Below, one piece after another: positions 1-10,602 of a DNA stretch of 64,000 nucleotides. Made by a program: the position numbers and the translations under genes. Positions within the stretch are counted from its first letter, which is position 1; the number at the start of each line of letters is the position of its first letter. Source of the DNA: Ahaetulla prasina (Eukaryota; Chordata; Lepidosauria; Squamata; Colubridae); assembly GCF_028640845.1 (NCBI RefSeq), contig NC_080546.1:56183409-56247408 (forward strand), in the 5' to 3' direction. The notes below the pieces were generated by a model. That model was not told where the DNA came from. It searched no databases and saw nothing but the letters and a program-made list of their open reading frames with translations.

Positions 1-1812
1 TCTGCTCCACTGAATGTCAACTTTGGGGTTTTAATCTAATGGTCTCCAATTATCAATACTCTCACACGAGCCATTGTATGCATTTCTTGCTTCTTTATCT
101 GTTAGCCCATCCGTCTGTCATTCTCCAGTAATTTTGAGTCCATAGTGGCTTCCTAATGTTCTCTAGAAGATTATGACTCCCTGGAGTTTAGGCAATTGCT
201 TAAAACTGTCTCCCTCCTGCTCTTCAGCTTCATGTCACATGCATCAATGATCGCTGGCTTATAGCTCTGCATCACCAGCTTTTTTTGCTTTTTATGAATA
301 TTGCTATGTACCTTAATTAGGATAATAGTGAAACCAAACAAATTTATTAAGACTGGAATGCAAATTAATTTCAAACCATTGTAGGTACTGTCATTTTAGT
401 TAATGAAATTCTGTTGGAAAGAAAGAAAAGACAGATTCTGGAATCATAGTGGATTTTTAAAAAATATTTAGAATTGGATCATGCAGAGAACCATACCTGA
501 TTCACAAACGATTTGAATAACAATTTAAACATTTCTGTCTTTAGAATATATTGGGACACAAGATTTCTTCTATTCATTTTTTTTTTATCAGCATTACTAC
601 TGCTGACCAGCCAACATCACTATGCTATCCTATTGTTTCTTGCCAGTTTTCAAATTTATCTTATGTAAGGAGAGGGAAAGCAACGGCAGGGTTCTTCTTT
701 TGATACCCCTTCCAGTGTGCAATTTATTTTGTTTTATTTTACTACCTGAAAACCATGCCAGGAAGACAGCAAAATATGTTCCTTCTTGTATTTCTTCCCA
801 GCCAGTCTTGACAAAACATTTTGAATGTAATGTTTACTTATGGAGCAATAGCATTGTTTTGCTGAAAGCACAGAAATATTATAGTTTCAAACCATCTAGA
901 AAACAGCAAAATAGTTTCATGCACTCAGTGCTGCTGAGAAAACTTTCAGCAGGGGAATTAACTACAATATGATTTCAACAAGTTAATTAGCTTTGCAGGA
1001 GGTTACTGTACCTTTATCCTTTTCAACTTTCCATTGATACCGTTTCCTTCAAAGCAACTCAGAGTATAGACAAACTTTTTTTCATAGAAAGCAAAACAGT
1101 TTCTATGGCAAGACTCACCATGGTAAAATGGCCCCTGCTGCTGCTCTTCCACCTTGCTTCTAGCTTGTATATCTAAGCAGCTGGATGTTTTGGGCTTCAA
1201 TGGAAAAAGCAATGCACACTGGTGACAGGTAAGGATGGGTAGACCCGTTTTACAGAAGATGTTTTGAAAGTCCAATCTGAGCCAATATAGGCAGAGCTTA
1301 TGTTTGTACATGTGCTTCCCTTACAAATACTTCTTCACTTATCAGGGGAATTGTCACACTATCTAGGGATGAAGATATGTATTCGGGTAACAGAAAAAAC
1401 ACCCACAAATTCAGCATTATTATTTGATTTGCTTTTTTCCTATCACAAATGTAAATATTGATCTGAATCCATTTTAAACATGAAGAAAACTATGTGAAGT
1501 GGGGAACATATATGATTTTCAATTAGGTATTAGCAAATCATAACAATCTAGTGTCATTCCTTCAGCTTTTCTTACTGGTCTTTCATTATTAAGCCATTCA
1601 AAATGGCTTTTTGTTTTTTAAAACAAAAATAAAGCAATCCTAGATTGTAAAATATATTTTGCATTGTGAGTAATTTCACAACAAATTTCCCTTTTACCCT
1701 TGTTAATCATCCTGTTTGAAAGAAACAATCATCTTTGTGGTCTAATGCTTTCAGTATTATTTACCAGTTACTAGTCAACCAGTGCAAGCTTATTTCTGCT
1801 TTAATATTGAAT
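1..1812. other. Unassigned AT-rich DNA
   Basis: No gene, repeat family or RNA gene recognised. The open frames here are short, lack motifs and occur on both strands, as expected by chance. Confidence 0.5.
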
Positions 1813-1814
1813 AT

Positions 1815-1955
1815 TGAGGACCCAGATTGTTGGGGGGGCAATAAGTTGACTTTGTAAATATACAAATAGAATGAGACTATTGCCTTATACACTGTAAGCC
1901 GCCCTGAGTCTTCGGAGAAGGGCGGGATATAAATGTAAATAAAAAAAATAAAAAT
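1815..1955 (+). repeat. tRNA-SINE, 3' part with L2-like tail
   Basis: The sequence from GAGGACCCAGATTGTTG through CCGCCCTGAGTCTTCGGAGA to an A-rich end matches the 3' half of the fuller copies at 18836 (plus) and 40772 (minus). The tRNA-like head is missing, so this copy is 5'-truncated. The tail resembles the 3' end of the L2-like LINE at 13430-18158. Confidence 0.75.
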
Positions 1956-2780
1956 ATTCCTAGTTCTCAGTTAAGCAAATGAAATAATATAGTACTTGAG
2001 CAAGCTTTGGACAATGGCATGGTATTTAATGTATTGACTACATTTCTGGGGATTTAATATCTGTTTGGAAGTTACAAAACAAATAGAACAAAAGAAAAGT
2101 CATTTCAGGATCAAAACCTCAGTTCTTGATTTTTAACTTATTGTTTCTGATTATACTGTTGTAGCAAAGGTGACGCGTTTCTTTTTGTTAACTCTCAATT
2201 TTAGTTTATATTTATTGCTATCACAAAGTTCAAGTATATGATAAAGTATATTGCAGTCTACTAAAATGTATATAGGAATGAATCCATTAAAGATTTAAGC
2301 GTGGCATTCAAATGCCCTAAGGATATGTCCATAATATATAATGGAGGGCCAGGAATCATTCCAGTCTTTCTTGTCTTTCTCAGTGTTAGCAGCTGGAACA
2401 TTTTGCTTAGGAGAGAAGGAGGGATTAACAGAATTTAAAGAATCCTGAATGTATCTAATGATGTTGATAGGAAAATAACAATGGAATGAAATGTAAAAGT
2501 AATTTATGCTCAATTTTGATAATTTTCATAAAGTTTATTAAGGAATGTCACCAGGGGAATGGTAATTAAAATAAATCTAGACTATATCAATATGCATGTG
2601 TTCAAATGTTTTCCATTCCATCTAGTCGTTCGTAAATCTACAATTTCTATCCTGAAGGCTGTGAAACATGTTTTTCAGAGTAATTGAACCTACTTCATTT
2701 CCGCTTAAAAGTCTATCCAGATTCAGAAATATTAGTGTCACCTGAAAGCACAAGATGATAACTCTTCCATACATTAAAGT
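1956..2780. other. Unassigned DNA
   Basis: AT-rich sequence with no recognised element or gene. Confidence 0.4.
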
Positions 2781-2951
2781 CAGGGGTGGTATTCACTTAC
2801 TTTCACTACCAGTTCGCAAATGTGAGCAAATGTGCATGCACTGAGCATAAAAAACGGGATGTGATGACATCCAGATGGGTGGGCGGAGCCTCCTGCAGCC
2901 ACTGCTACTGGTTCACCCAAACTGGATAGAACCAGCTGTATACTGTCACTG
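2781..2951. mobile_element. hAT-type MITE, copy 1
   Basis: Starts CAGGGGTGGTATTCACTTA and ends CACTG, flanked by a perfect 8-bp target duplication ATTAAAGT (2773-2780 and 2952-2959). An 8-bp duplication with CAG...CTG ends is the hAT signature. It is 171 bp and carries no ORF, so it is non-autonomous. Related copies lie at 19857, 22378, 57230 and 60972. Confidence 0.8.
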
Positions 2952-2959
2952 ATTAAAGT

Positions 2960-3599
2960 TCAAAATGAAAGCAATAGGAGTTACAATACTGCAGACAGGT
3001 GTGTTCTATCTTAATTTCAATTGCTGGATTAAATAATTATATTTTGCTTACACTTATAAAGTTGATGCCCAGTACCTGTTTCATACCAATAGAAGCAATA
3101 TTTATATAGTAGCTCAGTATGGAAACCTTGGTGCTCACTGAGCTTAGTTATTTTCTTGCAGACATTTTTTTTACCAGGCTAGGTAACATTTTCAGTGCTA
3201 TAAAGAGCTTGCTCTCTGTTTATAGCTTGCAGTAGCTTGCTTTATGACTGCTGATGGTAGTGTATTGTTTTTTCCTTTGGTAGTTCCTTGATTAGGCTGT
3301 TGTTTACTGCTAGATTATTAGACTTGGTTGATCTTACAATCAAATACAGACAGCACCAAATACTCCACAGTATATATTTCATAACATTTCATAACCTAGA
3401 ATTAAAAGCTATCCATATGCCAAATGGCAAGCTTGTATTTGCAAATCAGAAGTTCCCAGAAACAAATTAATTACACACAGATAAAGTAAAGTACATAGTT
3501 TCTATTAGTGATAGTAACATTAAACAATACTTTCAAACAATTGTGCATAGTTGTATAACACCTCCCCATTATCAGTTCTCAACAATGACATCACAGCTG
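2960..3599. other. Unassigned DNA
   Basis: No recognised feature. The last part, from about 3540, may be 3' UTR of the R4-like element to the right. Confidence 0.35.
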
Positions 3600-3955
3600 C
3601 CATTTATTTAGCTAGGATTTGACCTTCATACACACTGAGTTCTTCACAAGAACCTAGATGTCATAAGGTATCAGTATAATCTGTGTGAAGATCTAAACAG
3701 TGTGGCCTTTTGCAATTGACAGATGGAAATTTTGTCAATGGGAATATTTTCTAATTGCCATCCATGTTTTCATACTGACTCAGTGTATCAATAATCACTG
3801 GGACCACCACAGCCAGTTTATGCCATATTTTTTTCAATTATTGATTTCAGATTTGATATGCTATAACCTTCTTCCATTCTTTGCAGCTGTTCTACTATCC
3901 CCTTCTATTGCCACATCAGTTATCCACACATTTTTTCAACCACCGTTGTATCTGG
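3600..3955 (-). pseudogene. R4-like LINE, C-terminal restriction-like endonuclease remnant
   Basis: Read on the minus strand, 3690-3955 gives a broken frame with PDTTVV, then ITDVAIEGDSRTAAK, then IPIDKISICQLQKATLF. From memory this order (PD...D-A-D region, then the QLQKA tail) is the restriction-like endonuclease and C-terminus of R4-clade LINEs. Stops and frameshifts throughout make it a pseudogene. The reading frame logically continues from the fragment at 10909-11375; the intervening DNA is later insertions. The clade name is from memory and could be a neighbouring REL-type clade. Confidence 0.6.
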
Positions 3956-4059
3956 TATAATATAAATAAATATTTATATTTATAAATATTTTATACTTTA
4001 TACTATATATATATATATAATATTATAAATATAACTAAATATAAATATATAAATATATA
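3956..4059. repeat. AT-rich low-complexity tract
   Basis: Runs of TATA, AAATAT and ATATAT. This is the target of the gypsy insertion. The motif TCTGGTATAATATAAATAA near 3952 recurs in similar form at 8662, on the far side of the insertion, showing that both flanks come from one AT-rich site. Confidence 0.7.
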
Positions 4060-4249
4060 TGTTATGTATTCATGTATGTACCTTTAAATATTTGAGCGGG
4101 AAATCAGCACGTTGCTGATTGGACAAAGCCTCCAGCAGAACTGTATAAAAGGAGAGGTTTTTCCCCCAGCCAGTCGCTGGGTTCACCCTATATTAAAGAG
4201 CTGTTGTCACTACCCTGGTCTCCAGCCTCGTTACTTCCAGAACTTAACA
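4060..4249 (+). repeat. 5' LTR
   Basis: 190 bp, TG...CA ends, identical by eye to 8454-8643. It contains a TATA box (4144-4150) and an ATTAAA polyadenylation-like signal (4192-4197). Confidence 0.95.
4144..4150 (+). promoter_or_regulatory. LTR TATA box
   Basis: TATAAAA inside the 5' LTR, with ATTAAA about 45 bp downstream. The arrangement fits a U3 promoter followed by an R-region poly(A) signal. The same motif is at 8538-8544 in the 3' LTR. Confidence 0.6.
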
Positions 4250-4250
4250 T

Positions 4251-4268
4251 TGGCGACGAAGGTGGGAT
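4251..4268 (+). other. Primer-binding site
   Basis: TGGCGACGAAGGTGGGAT begins one base after the LTR. TGG pairs with the CCA end of a tRNA, the usual minus-strand primer. I did not assign the tRNA; the TGGC start would fit a tRNA with a G discriminator base. Confidence 0.65.
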
Positions 4269-4346
4269 CTCGAGGCTAAGGAGAACCAGAACCGAGCTGA
4301 AGCACGATAGACCCGAACCCAGCAAACTCAGGGCAGAAGCGCGGAG

Positions 4347-5024
4347 ATGGCCAGTTACACTCCGCCCGCACCGTTTGACCCGGCTAAAGAGAAATGGGGA
4401 ACGTATATGACCCGTTTCGAAAGCTTTCTAGAAGCCAACGAACTGCAAGGAGTTCCAGATAACCGGAAAAGGGCTTATTTCTTAAGCCACTGTGGTCCGG
4501 AGGTCATCGATATCGCGGAAGCCCTGGCAGAGCCAACGCCGTTGCAGTCGGTGTCGTGGCCAACTCTACAGACTTTACTAAAAAACCATTTCGCACCAAC
4601 GCCGTCCAAATACGTGCGGCGGTTTGAATTCGGAGAGCGAAGGCAGATGGAGGGCGAAACCATCGGTGACTACATGGCCGCCCTAAGAAAAGCGTCCAAG
4701 GACTGCGGATACCGCGACCTAGACGAGGTGCTCCTCGAGCAACTCATCCGAGGCGTCAAAGACATCCGTTTGCGGCGACGGCTGCTAGCAAAGAGCAACC
4801 TAACGCTGGCCACCGTTCTGGACGAAGCCAGAGCACATGAAATGTCCACCCAAGCGGCGGAGACACTGCAGAAGCCTGTCCCACCAAAGGCAAGCGCGAA
4901 GGCAACCCCGGTGCACCAGGAGGAGGTTCAGACCGAATCCGACGGTGAAGATGAGGAAGGGGTCTGCCGAACCGAGAAACGCGACAAAGGGGACAGAGAC
5001 GAATGCGGAAGCTGCGGTGGTTAA
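4347..5024 (+). CDS. gag: Gag of the gypsy element, ended by an in-frame stop
   Basis: The Gag structural protein forms the cytoplasmic particle that packages element RNA. The ATG lies 97 bp after the LTR and opens a 225-residue frame: a capsid-like helical region (about residues 15-160), an acidic linker, then the start of a zinc knuckle (CGSCGG, residues 220-225). TAA at 5022-5024 interrupts the knuckle; the same frame then continues with a second Cys/His motif (CRCGKKGHLAQVC), so the stop lies inside the nucleocapsid. It may be a mutation or a read-through site; its position in the middle of the Cys-His motif favours mutation. One Cys spacing in the second knuckle is also short (CxC). Confidence 0.85.
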   Translation: MASYTPPAPFDPAKEKWGTYMTRFESFLEANELQGVPDNRKRAYFLSHCGPEVIDIAEALAEPTPLQSVSWPTLQTLLKNHFAPTPSKYVRRFEFGERRQMEGETIGDYMAALRKASKDCGYRDLDEVLLEQLIRGVKDIRLRRRLLAKSNLTLATVLDEARAHEMSTQAAETLQKPVPPKASAKATPVHQEEVQTESDGEDEEGVCRTEKRDKGDRDECGSCGG

Positions 5025-5760
5025 CACCAGCGGCTACGCTGCAAATTTAAAGACGCGACATGCCGGTGTGGGAAGAAAGGGCACCTAGCTCAAGTTTGTC
5101 GAGCGCCCAACCTTCCGCCGAAAATTCAAATCGGCCAATCAGAGCGCGGAATCGGCAAGGCGACCCGCGATTGGCTCAAACAAAAAGGCGCGGATTCCAA
5201 CCAAACAACTGTGGTCATAGGCGCGCCGACCAGTGGAGAGGAAGATCTTCACCAAACCAAAAATAGAGGGAGTACGGTGCGGCTTGAAGTAGACACGGGA
5301 TCAGCGATCACCATCATGTCCTGGGACACTTTGGCGAAGTCGCTGCCGTCCGTCGCGGCGCCACCTGCAAGCACAACGGCCACGAGTCCACGACTACCAG
5401 GGAATCGCATCCCTGTTCGAGGGACCACCTCCGTCCGAGTCGAGTCACGGTCCACACAAGAAGACCCTGCCCATCACGATCGTCGAAGGACCCTGCCCAG
5501 TCTGTTGGGACTAGACTGGTTTCGTGCCCTGGGCATGGGAGTGACTGGCATCTACAGAAGTGACTGTAACCTGAAAGACATTCTCTTTAACGAGTTCAAG
5601 ATGTCTTCAAGGACTGCCTGGGCAAGTACAAGGGACCCCTATTTCCTTCAACTTAGACCCCAGGTAGCCCCATTAGGCTTAAGGCGAGAGAGTCCCTTTG
5701 CCCTAAAACCAAAAATCGATAAGGAGCTAGATAAGCTCATTAATCAGGGATTTTGGTGCC
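5025..5760 (+). pseudogene. pol: Nucleocapsid end and aspartic protease
   Basis: This continues the gag frame without a break after the TAA. Second zinc knuckle at about 5045-5100, then the retropepsin active site VDTGSA with Asp-Thr-Gly-Ser at 5292-5303, then LLGLDWF (about 5500), typical of the protease-RT junction of gypsy elements. The N-terminal RT lead-in ([20 protein letters not shown]) reaches about 5757, where the frame shifts. The protease cleaves the Gag-Pol precursor. It looks intact through its catalytic triad; the damage lies on either side. Confidence 0.8.
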
Positions 5761-6490
5761 AGTCGATCACGCAAAGTGGGAGGCGCCAATCGTCACCCCA
5801 ATAAAACCGGACGGGTCAATTAGAATTTGCGCTGACTACAAGGCGGCGCTTAACAAAGCCTTACAGAAAAGCGCTTACCGGTTCCGTGGTGCAACACTTA
5901 TTGCACTCTTTGGGGCAAGGGCAAGTCTTTGCAAAGTTAGACTTGGCCCAAGCCTACCAACAACTGCCGTGAGCGCCCGCTGGCGAAGCCCAAGCGATTG
6001 TAACGCACAGGGGGCCTTCAAGTGCACCGATTGCAATTTGGGGTCAGTGTGGCACCAGGGCTGTTCCAAAATCTAATGGAACGACTACTGCAGGGGCTCC
6101 CAGGGGTAGTCCCCTACTTCGATGATGTCCTAATTTCAGGGGGAAACATAGAGGAATTGGGGGGGCGGTTAAGAAAGGTTTTGGGCATTTTCGGACAGCG
6201 GATTAAAAGTCAAGGCAAACAAATGCCAGATAGGGGTCGAATCCGTCGATTTCTTGGGCTACCGGATAGACAAGAAAGGAATTCACCCTACTGAGAGCAA
6301 GGTCAAGGCAATTAGGAAGGCTCCAGCGCCCAAAAACAAAGCAGAGCTGCAGGCATTCCTGGGGTTGGTGAATTTTTACGCGGTCTTTTTAATAAACAAA
6401 GCAACTGCTATGGAACCGCTGCATAGGCTCTTAGGAAAAATACTGTTTGGTCTTGGCGAAAGTCGGAAAATAGGGCTTTTGAAGCAGTAA
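5753..6490 (+). pseudogene. pol: Reverse transcriptase, frameshifted
   Basis: RT pieces appear in all three frames: [20 protein letters not shown] (from 5799), a scrambled stretch around 5870-6010 where the fingers/palm should read [11 protein letters not shown], then [17 protein letters not shown] and the catalytic YFDD box at 6115-6126, then LGYRIDKKGIHP and AFLGLVNFYAVF (thumb/connection). At least four frame changes separate these, so no single protein can be read. The motifs themselves are well kept. Frame loss without much substitution suggests small indels, real or from sequencing. Confidence 0.85.
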
Positions 6491-6940
6491 AGAACCTGCT
6501 CTCAAGTGATAGCCTGCTCGTCCAATATCACAACTCATTACCCCTAGTGCTGGTTTGCGATGCCTCCCCTTATGGGGTGGGGGCTGTACTCAGCCATAGA
6601 CTTCCAAACGGCACAGAAGCCCCTATAGCTTTTTACTCTAGTACGATGCCTTACCCAGAGAGAAAATTCAGCGAGTTAGATAAAGAAGCACTAGCCATTG
6701 TGTCAGGGGTTAAAAAATTCCACGAATATGTTTTTGGGCGGGATTTTGAAATCGTGACTGACCACAGACCACTACTAGGAATACTGGCTGGCGACCGCCC
6801 AACGCCTGTGGCACTTTCGCCACGCCTGACCCGATGGACTATATTCTTAGCCGCTTATTCGCATACAAGCTGCAGCATCGACCAGGAAAAGAAGTGGGGC
6901 ATGCTGACGCGTTAAGCCGATGCCCACTACCAGGGGCGAT
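6491..6940 (+). pseudogene. pol: RNase H domain
   Basis: In one frame from about 6490 to 6840: LVCDASPYGVGAVL (first catalytic Asp), SELDKEALAIV (catalytic Glu region) and TDHRPL (Asp), the standard order of Ty3/gypsy RNase H, which removes RNA from the hybrid. A frameshift near 6840 moves the end (LQHRPGKEVGHADALSR) into the next frame, where it continues to about 7040. Confidence 0.85.
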
Positions 6941-7069
6941 CAAGACCCCACTCCGGGCGCCTGTCCTGCTTATTGACTCTTTGGACTCTGGCCCAGTCAC
7001 ATCTAAGGAAGTGGCTCGGCATCATACCGGGACATTGTTTTAAGGACTGTACTCGGTTGGGTACAGAGG

Positions 7070-8401
7070 GTGGCCGCTGCGCCGGGCGAACGGTTCAAAG
7101 AATTTGTTAAAAAACGAGATGAGCTCTCGGCTCAAGGGGGATGCCTGTTATGGGGTGATCGTGTAATAATTCCTGATAAATTACGGGGAAAGGTATTGGA
7201 CCTCCTCCACGAGGGTCACCCAGGGATCGTAAGGATGAAGGGGTTAGCTAGAAGCTATGTGTGGTGGCCACTCATGGACGCAGAGATTGCTGAGAGGGTA
7301 GGGAAATGCCAGGCTTGCCAAGAGTCCAGACCTCTACCCCCAACGGCCCCAGTCAGGGAATGGGAAAAGCCCCAAGGGCCCTGGTCAAGAATCCACATTG
7401 ATTTTGCTGGCCCTTTCCACGGCCAAACGTTCCTAGTGGTTGTTGATGCATTCTCTAAATGGTTGGAGATCATACTCATGAAATCCACTACGGCCGAAGC
7501 AGTAATCGCAGCCCTGCGCCACCTATTCGCAACTCACGGGCTGCCGGACACTCTGGTGTCCGACAATGGGCCTCAATTCACGGCAGCCCAGTTTGAAGAA
7601 TACCTGGCAGAGGAGGGCATCCGACATGCCCTCTCTGCGCCTTTCCACCCTGCATCGAATGGCCTTGCAGAGCGTTCCGTCCGGAGCGCTAAGGAGGCAT
7701 TGTCCAGGCTCAAGCCAGGTGACTGGCAAACAAAGATAGATTTCTTCCTGGGCATTCAGCACAGAACCCCAAGCACGGCTACAGGCAGAAGCCCAGCCGA
7801 ATTGTTGATGGGACGGAAACTCCGGTGCCCACTGGACCGTCTGAATCCCCATTACACACCAGAGGGTTACAAGGGGGAACTAGAAAAAACAAGGGAAATG
7901 GGCATAGGCGACCGGGTGTGGGCCCGAAACTATGGGGACGGCCCTAGTTGGCTCGCAGGACAAATTATAAAGACAACCGGCCCAAAATCGTATTTGGTAG
8001 AACTACCAGACAACCGAGTGTGGAGGCGCCACATAGATCAGATAAGGAAACGAATAACTGATCAAACCGAACCAAATAAAACAGATCATGACCAATATCC
8101 GTTTGAATTCACAGCTGACAATGACCCGGGGGAGGCGCAAGACTTAGCTGAGGTCCCAGAGTTCCAGCGACGCCATCAGGTTCCCGAGGGAAACAGCAGG
8201 GAAAGTTACAAAAGTAATCCAAGGCCGGATGGCCAAGAAAAAGAGGCTGCCAATAATCCAGAGCCCGTTGGCCCAGAGAAAGAGCTGGGAGGAGAAAACA
8301 GCCCCTCCGACCAGCTCAAAACACCACCCAGAACTGAACCGCGCAGGTCAGAAAGAACTAGGAGACGCCCAGGTTATTTGCGTGACTACGTCGAAAAATA
8401 A
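7070..8401 (+). CDS. pol: Integrase, open 443-residue frame
   Basis: Inserts the cDNA into chromosomes. A His-His-Cys-Cys zinc motif (HEGHPG ... CQACQ) occupies about residues 48-85. The catalytic core follows with Asp at 7400 (HIDFAGP), Asp at 7562 (SDNGPQF) and Glu at 7670 (LAERSV). The last two are 35 residues apart, the canonical D-D-35-E spacing. A GPY/F-like module (TTGPKSYLVEL) precedes an acidic, charged tail ending near the polypurine tract. The first ATG used here is probably not a true start; the domain belongs to the Gag-Pol precursor and reads back to about 7043. This is the only intact part of pol. Confidence 0.9.
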   Translation: MAAAPGERFKEFVKKRDELSAQGGCLLWGDRVIIPDKLRGKVLDLLHEGHPGIVRMKGLARSYVWWPLMDAEIAERVGKCQACQESRPLPPTAPVREWEKPQGPWSRIHIDFAGPFHGQTFLVVVDAFSKWLEIILMKSTTAEAVIAALRHLFATHGLPDTLVSDNGPQFTAAQFEEYLAEEGIRHALSAPFHPASNGLAERSVRSAKEALSRLKPGDWQTKIDFFLGIQHRTPSTATGRSPAELLMGRKLRCPLDRLNPHYTPEGYKGELEKTREMGIGDRVWARNYGDGPSWLAGQIIKTTGPKSYLVELPDNRVWRRHIDQIRKRITDQTEPNKTDHDQYPFEFTADNDPGEAQDLAEVPEFQRRHQVPEGNSRESYKSNPRPDGQEKEAANNPEPVGPEKELGGENSPSDQLKTPPRTEPRRSERTRRRPGYLRDYVEK

Positions 8402-8440
8402 CATGTAAATAAATATGTAAATAGAGGCAAAGTGTTTTCT

Positions 8441-8453
8441 GGGAGGGGAGGAG
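8441..8453 (+). other. Polypurine tract
   Basis: GGGAGGGGAGGAG directly abuts the 3' LTR, the expected plus-strand primer position. Confidence 0.85.
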
Positions 8454-8643
8454 TGTTATGTATTCATGTATGTACCTTTAAATATTTGAGCGGGAAATCA
8501 GCACGTTGCTGATTGGACAAAGCCTCCAGCAGAACTGTATAAAAGGAGAGGTTTTTCCCCCAGCCAGTCGCTGGGTTCACCCTATATTAAAGAGCTGTTG
8601 TCACTACCCTGGTCTCCAGCCTCGTTACTTCCAGAACTTAACA
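8454..8643 (+). repeat. 3' LTR
   Basis: 190 bp, identical by eye to 4060-4249. It is followed by ATATA, the same five bases that precede the 5' LTR. Confidence 0.95.
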
Positions 8644-8686
8644 ATATAAATAAATAAAAATCTGGTATAAATAAAATAAATAAATG

Positions 8687-8734
8687 TTAACCACTCCAAT
8701 CTTGATTGCAGAAAATATGACTTCAGTAACAGAG
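8687..8734 (+). mobile_element. LINE-A fragment, left piece
   Basis: CACTCCAATCTTGATTGCAGAAAATATGACTTCAGTAACAGAG matches the C-terminal coding part of the LINE-A copy at 33445-33490. It continues at 10603 after the L1-like insertion; the 14 bases at 8721-8734 are repeated there. Confidence 0.8.
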
Positions 8735-10602
8735 GGTTTTTTTTTTTTAATTCAAAAAGTTTTACAAAAAAAAATTTTCCCCCTTTCCCCCAGCCCTCCT
8801 CCCCCCTCCCTTCACAAGCCCCCCTCCTTCCTCCCACCTGACTTCCCGGAACAAACACAAGGTATAAATAAAAATAAAACAATAAATAAAAATAATTATT
8901 AACAACAAATAAAATAATTATTAAAAATAAAACAAACATATGCTAAAAAAATTTTTCCCCAAAACTTATACCAATTTTCCCTCTCTAGCTTCCTCCTTAC
9001 ATAACCAAAATCCTTCAAAAAAATTTTTTAACAATTAACAGTAATAAAATATATAAGACAATAGAATAGATTAATCCTAAAGTATTTAAAACCAGCTAAT
9101 ACCTAAAAATCCAATCCAATTCCGAGAATATCTCCCTTATAGCTTCTATAACCATATAATTTCCCCCAAAAATCTTTCTTACATAAGATCTTTCGAGAAT
9201 ATTCTATTTGCAATTCAGTACAACACATTATATAATTTCAATACAAAAAATTACAGTATCTATTCAACTTTAGTCCTTCCTCGTCAAAATCCAATGTAAA
9301 TCCAAATATTTAGTCTTTTATGATAGATGTGAAACATATAATCAACCCATTTCTTCCAGATCTTCCTCACGTATTGTCTTTCAGGGACGCTAATATTTTT
9401 ATCTGTTAATATTTCAAAAAAAGCTTCTTTCAAGGATAATACTTTTATCTCTTGCCATTTTTTTTTGATTAATTAGTCTCTGTCTTTCCTTCATTACTCC
9501 TTTTAAAAAGTCAAATAATATTTCCTAATAGTTCCTTATGTCCAACAATCCACAAGTTACTGCCATATATTCCATCAGTCCGGAAAGAGAACTCTTGGAA
9601 AGCATTAACCTTGTGAATTTTTCCACTTTGGGAGGCATCCTCTTGTAACACAGATTCAGGCACTTCATCTGAACTTTTTGAAGAGAACCTCTTTACATCA
9701 TCTTGTTTATTCACGATCATATCTTCATTTTTATCCATTTTTGCTTGCACCTCCCTTCCATTTTCCAAGTACTGATTACACTGGGTTAATTTCCTCCAAG
9801 CTCTCATCCAAAACATCCCCATTTTTTATCAATTCATATTTTTGAATAATTAAATACATTCTTTCTGTATAATCCTGTATAAAGTCACGAATCCATTCTT
9901 CTGAAAGAACCTTCATGGCAAAGTTCTTGCTGAGAATCCCCTTATGAAATACTTAAACAAACTAATATAATCCAACAGTCCACAGTCCAGCACAATAAGA
10001 TAAAGTCTCCATTCACTTTCACTTTCTCAGCAAGTAAACGCCATTTTTCCTTTAAGCATAGGAGAGCTCAATTCGTTACAATCCACAAATAGTGTTTCCT
10101 AGCTTCTTAATTACGCAGCTTGCCCCTTTTCACTTACTTCACTTTACTTTCATTTCCTCTCAGACGCCATTTTAAAGAGTCAGTTAAAACAAAGGAAAAA
10201 ATGTTTCTCTTTTTAAAAGGTAGAAGTCAGGAAATCAAAAATACTTGCAATCCAATAATTGTTCACTCATGCTTCTTCCGTCTGCATGTAGAAATCCACA
10301 AAAAGAAATCAATTGAGCTGAGGTGGACACCTTCCTCTTTTCCTGCTTTTGCAGGAGCGCACTGAAGACCAGAAATAGCAGGATTCAATGGGACTCAACC
10401 CTTCGGGACTGTGCATAACAAAAAACAAAGCCCCTAGGGGAATCTACCACTCCCCCCGCTGCTCTATTCTCTCTCTTTCACCCAGAGAGGGAAATTGAAG
10501 CCAGGAACAGCTGCTCTTAGCTGTTTTCACCAGCTTTTACGATATCCAGTGCGGAGCGCCTTAATTAGGCACCCAGCGAGAAGGTGGCGACGACCGGAAG
10601 TC
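8735..10602 (-). mobile_element. L1-like retrotransposon derivative, internally deleted
   Basis: A 1,868-bp insertion bounded by a perfect 14-bp duplication CTTCAGTAACAGAG (8721-8734 and 10603-10616) inside LINE-A. On the minus strand it starts with a GC-richer leader (10602 down to about 10380), continues through AT-rich sequence with short ORF1-like frames (for example EEWIRDFIQDYTERMYL near 9880; a 103-residue frame at 9511-9822) and ends in a poly(A) tract (poly-T at 8737-8748 on the plus strand). The long duplication and poly(A) indicate L1-type target-primed insertion. No endonuclease or RT is present, so this is a non-autonomous or internally deleted form. Assignment to L1 rests on structure, not protein homology. 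Confidence 0.65.

Larger units (their letters stand above)
4060..8643 (+). mobile_element. Ty3/gypsy LTR retrotransposon
   Basis: A complete 4,584-bp element: 190-bp LTRs starting TGTTATG and ending TTAACA, a primer-binding site, gag, a pol of order PR-RT-RNaseH-IN (which defines Ty3/gypsy), a polypurine tract, and a 5-bp flanking duplication ATATA (4055-4059 and 8644-8648), which is weak because the site is AT-rich. The LTRs appear identical, so insertion was recent, yet gag-pol carries an in-frame stop and several frameshifts. No env-like ORF follows integrase. The integrase C-terminus has a GPY/F-like module but I see no chromodomain. Confidence 0.93.

Noticed and set aside
4800..5027. Minus-strand frames inside gag and pol
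   Set aside because: Shadows of the plus-strand coding sequence with no motifs of their own.
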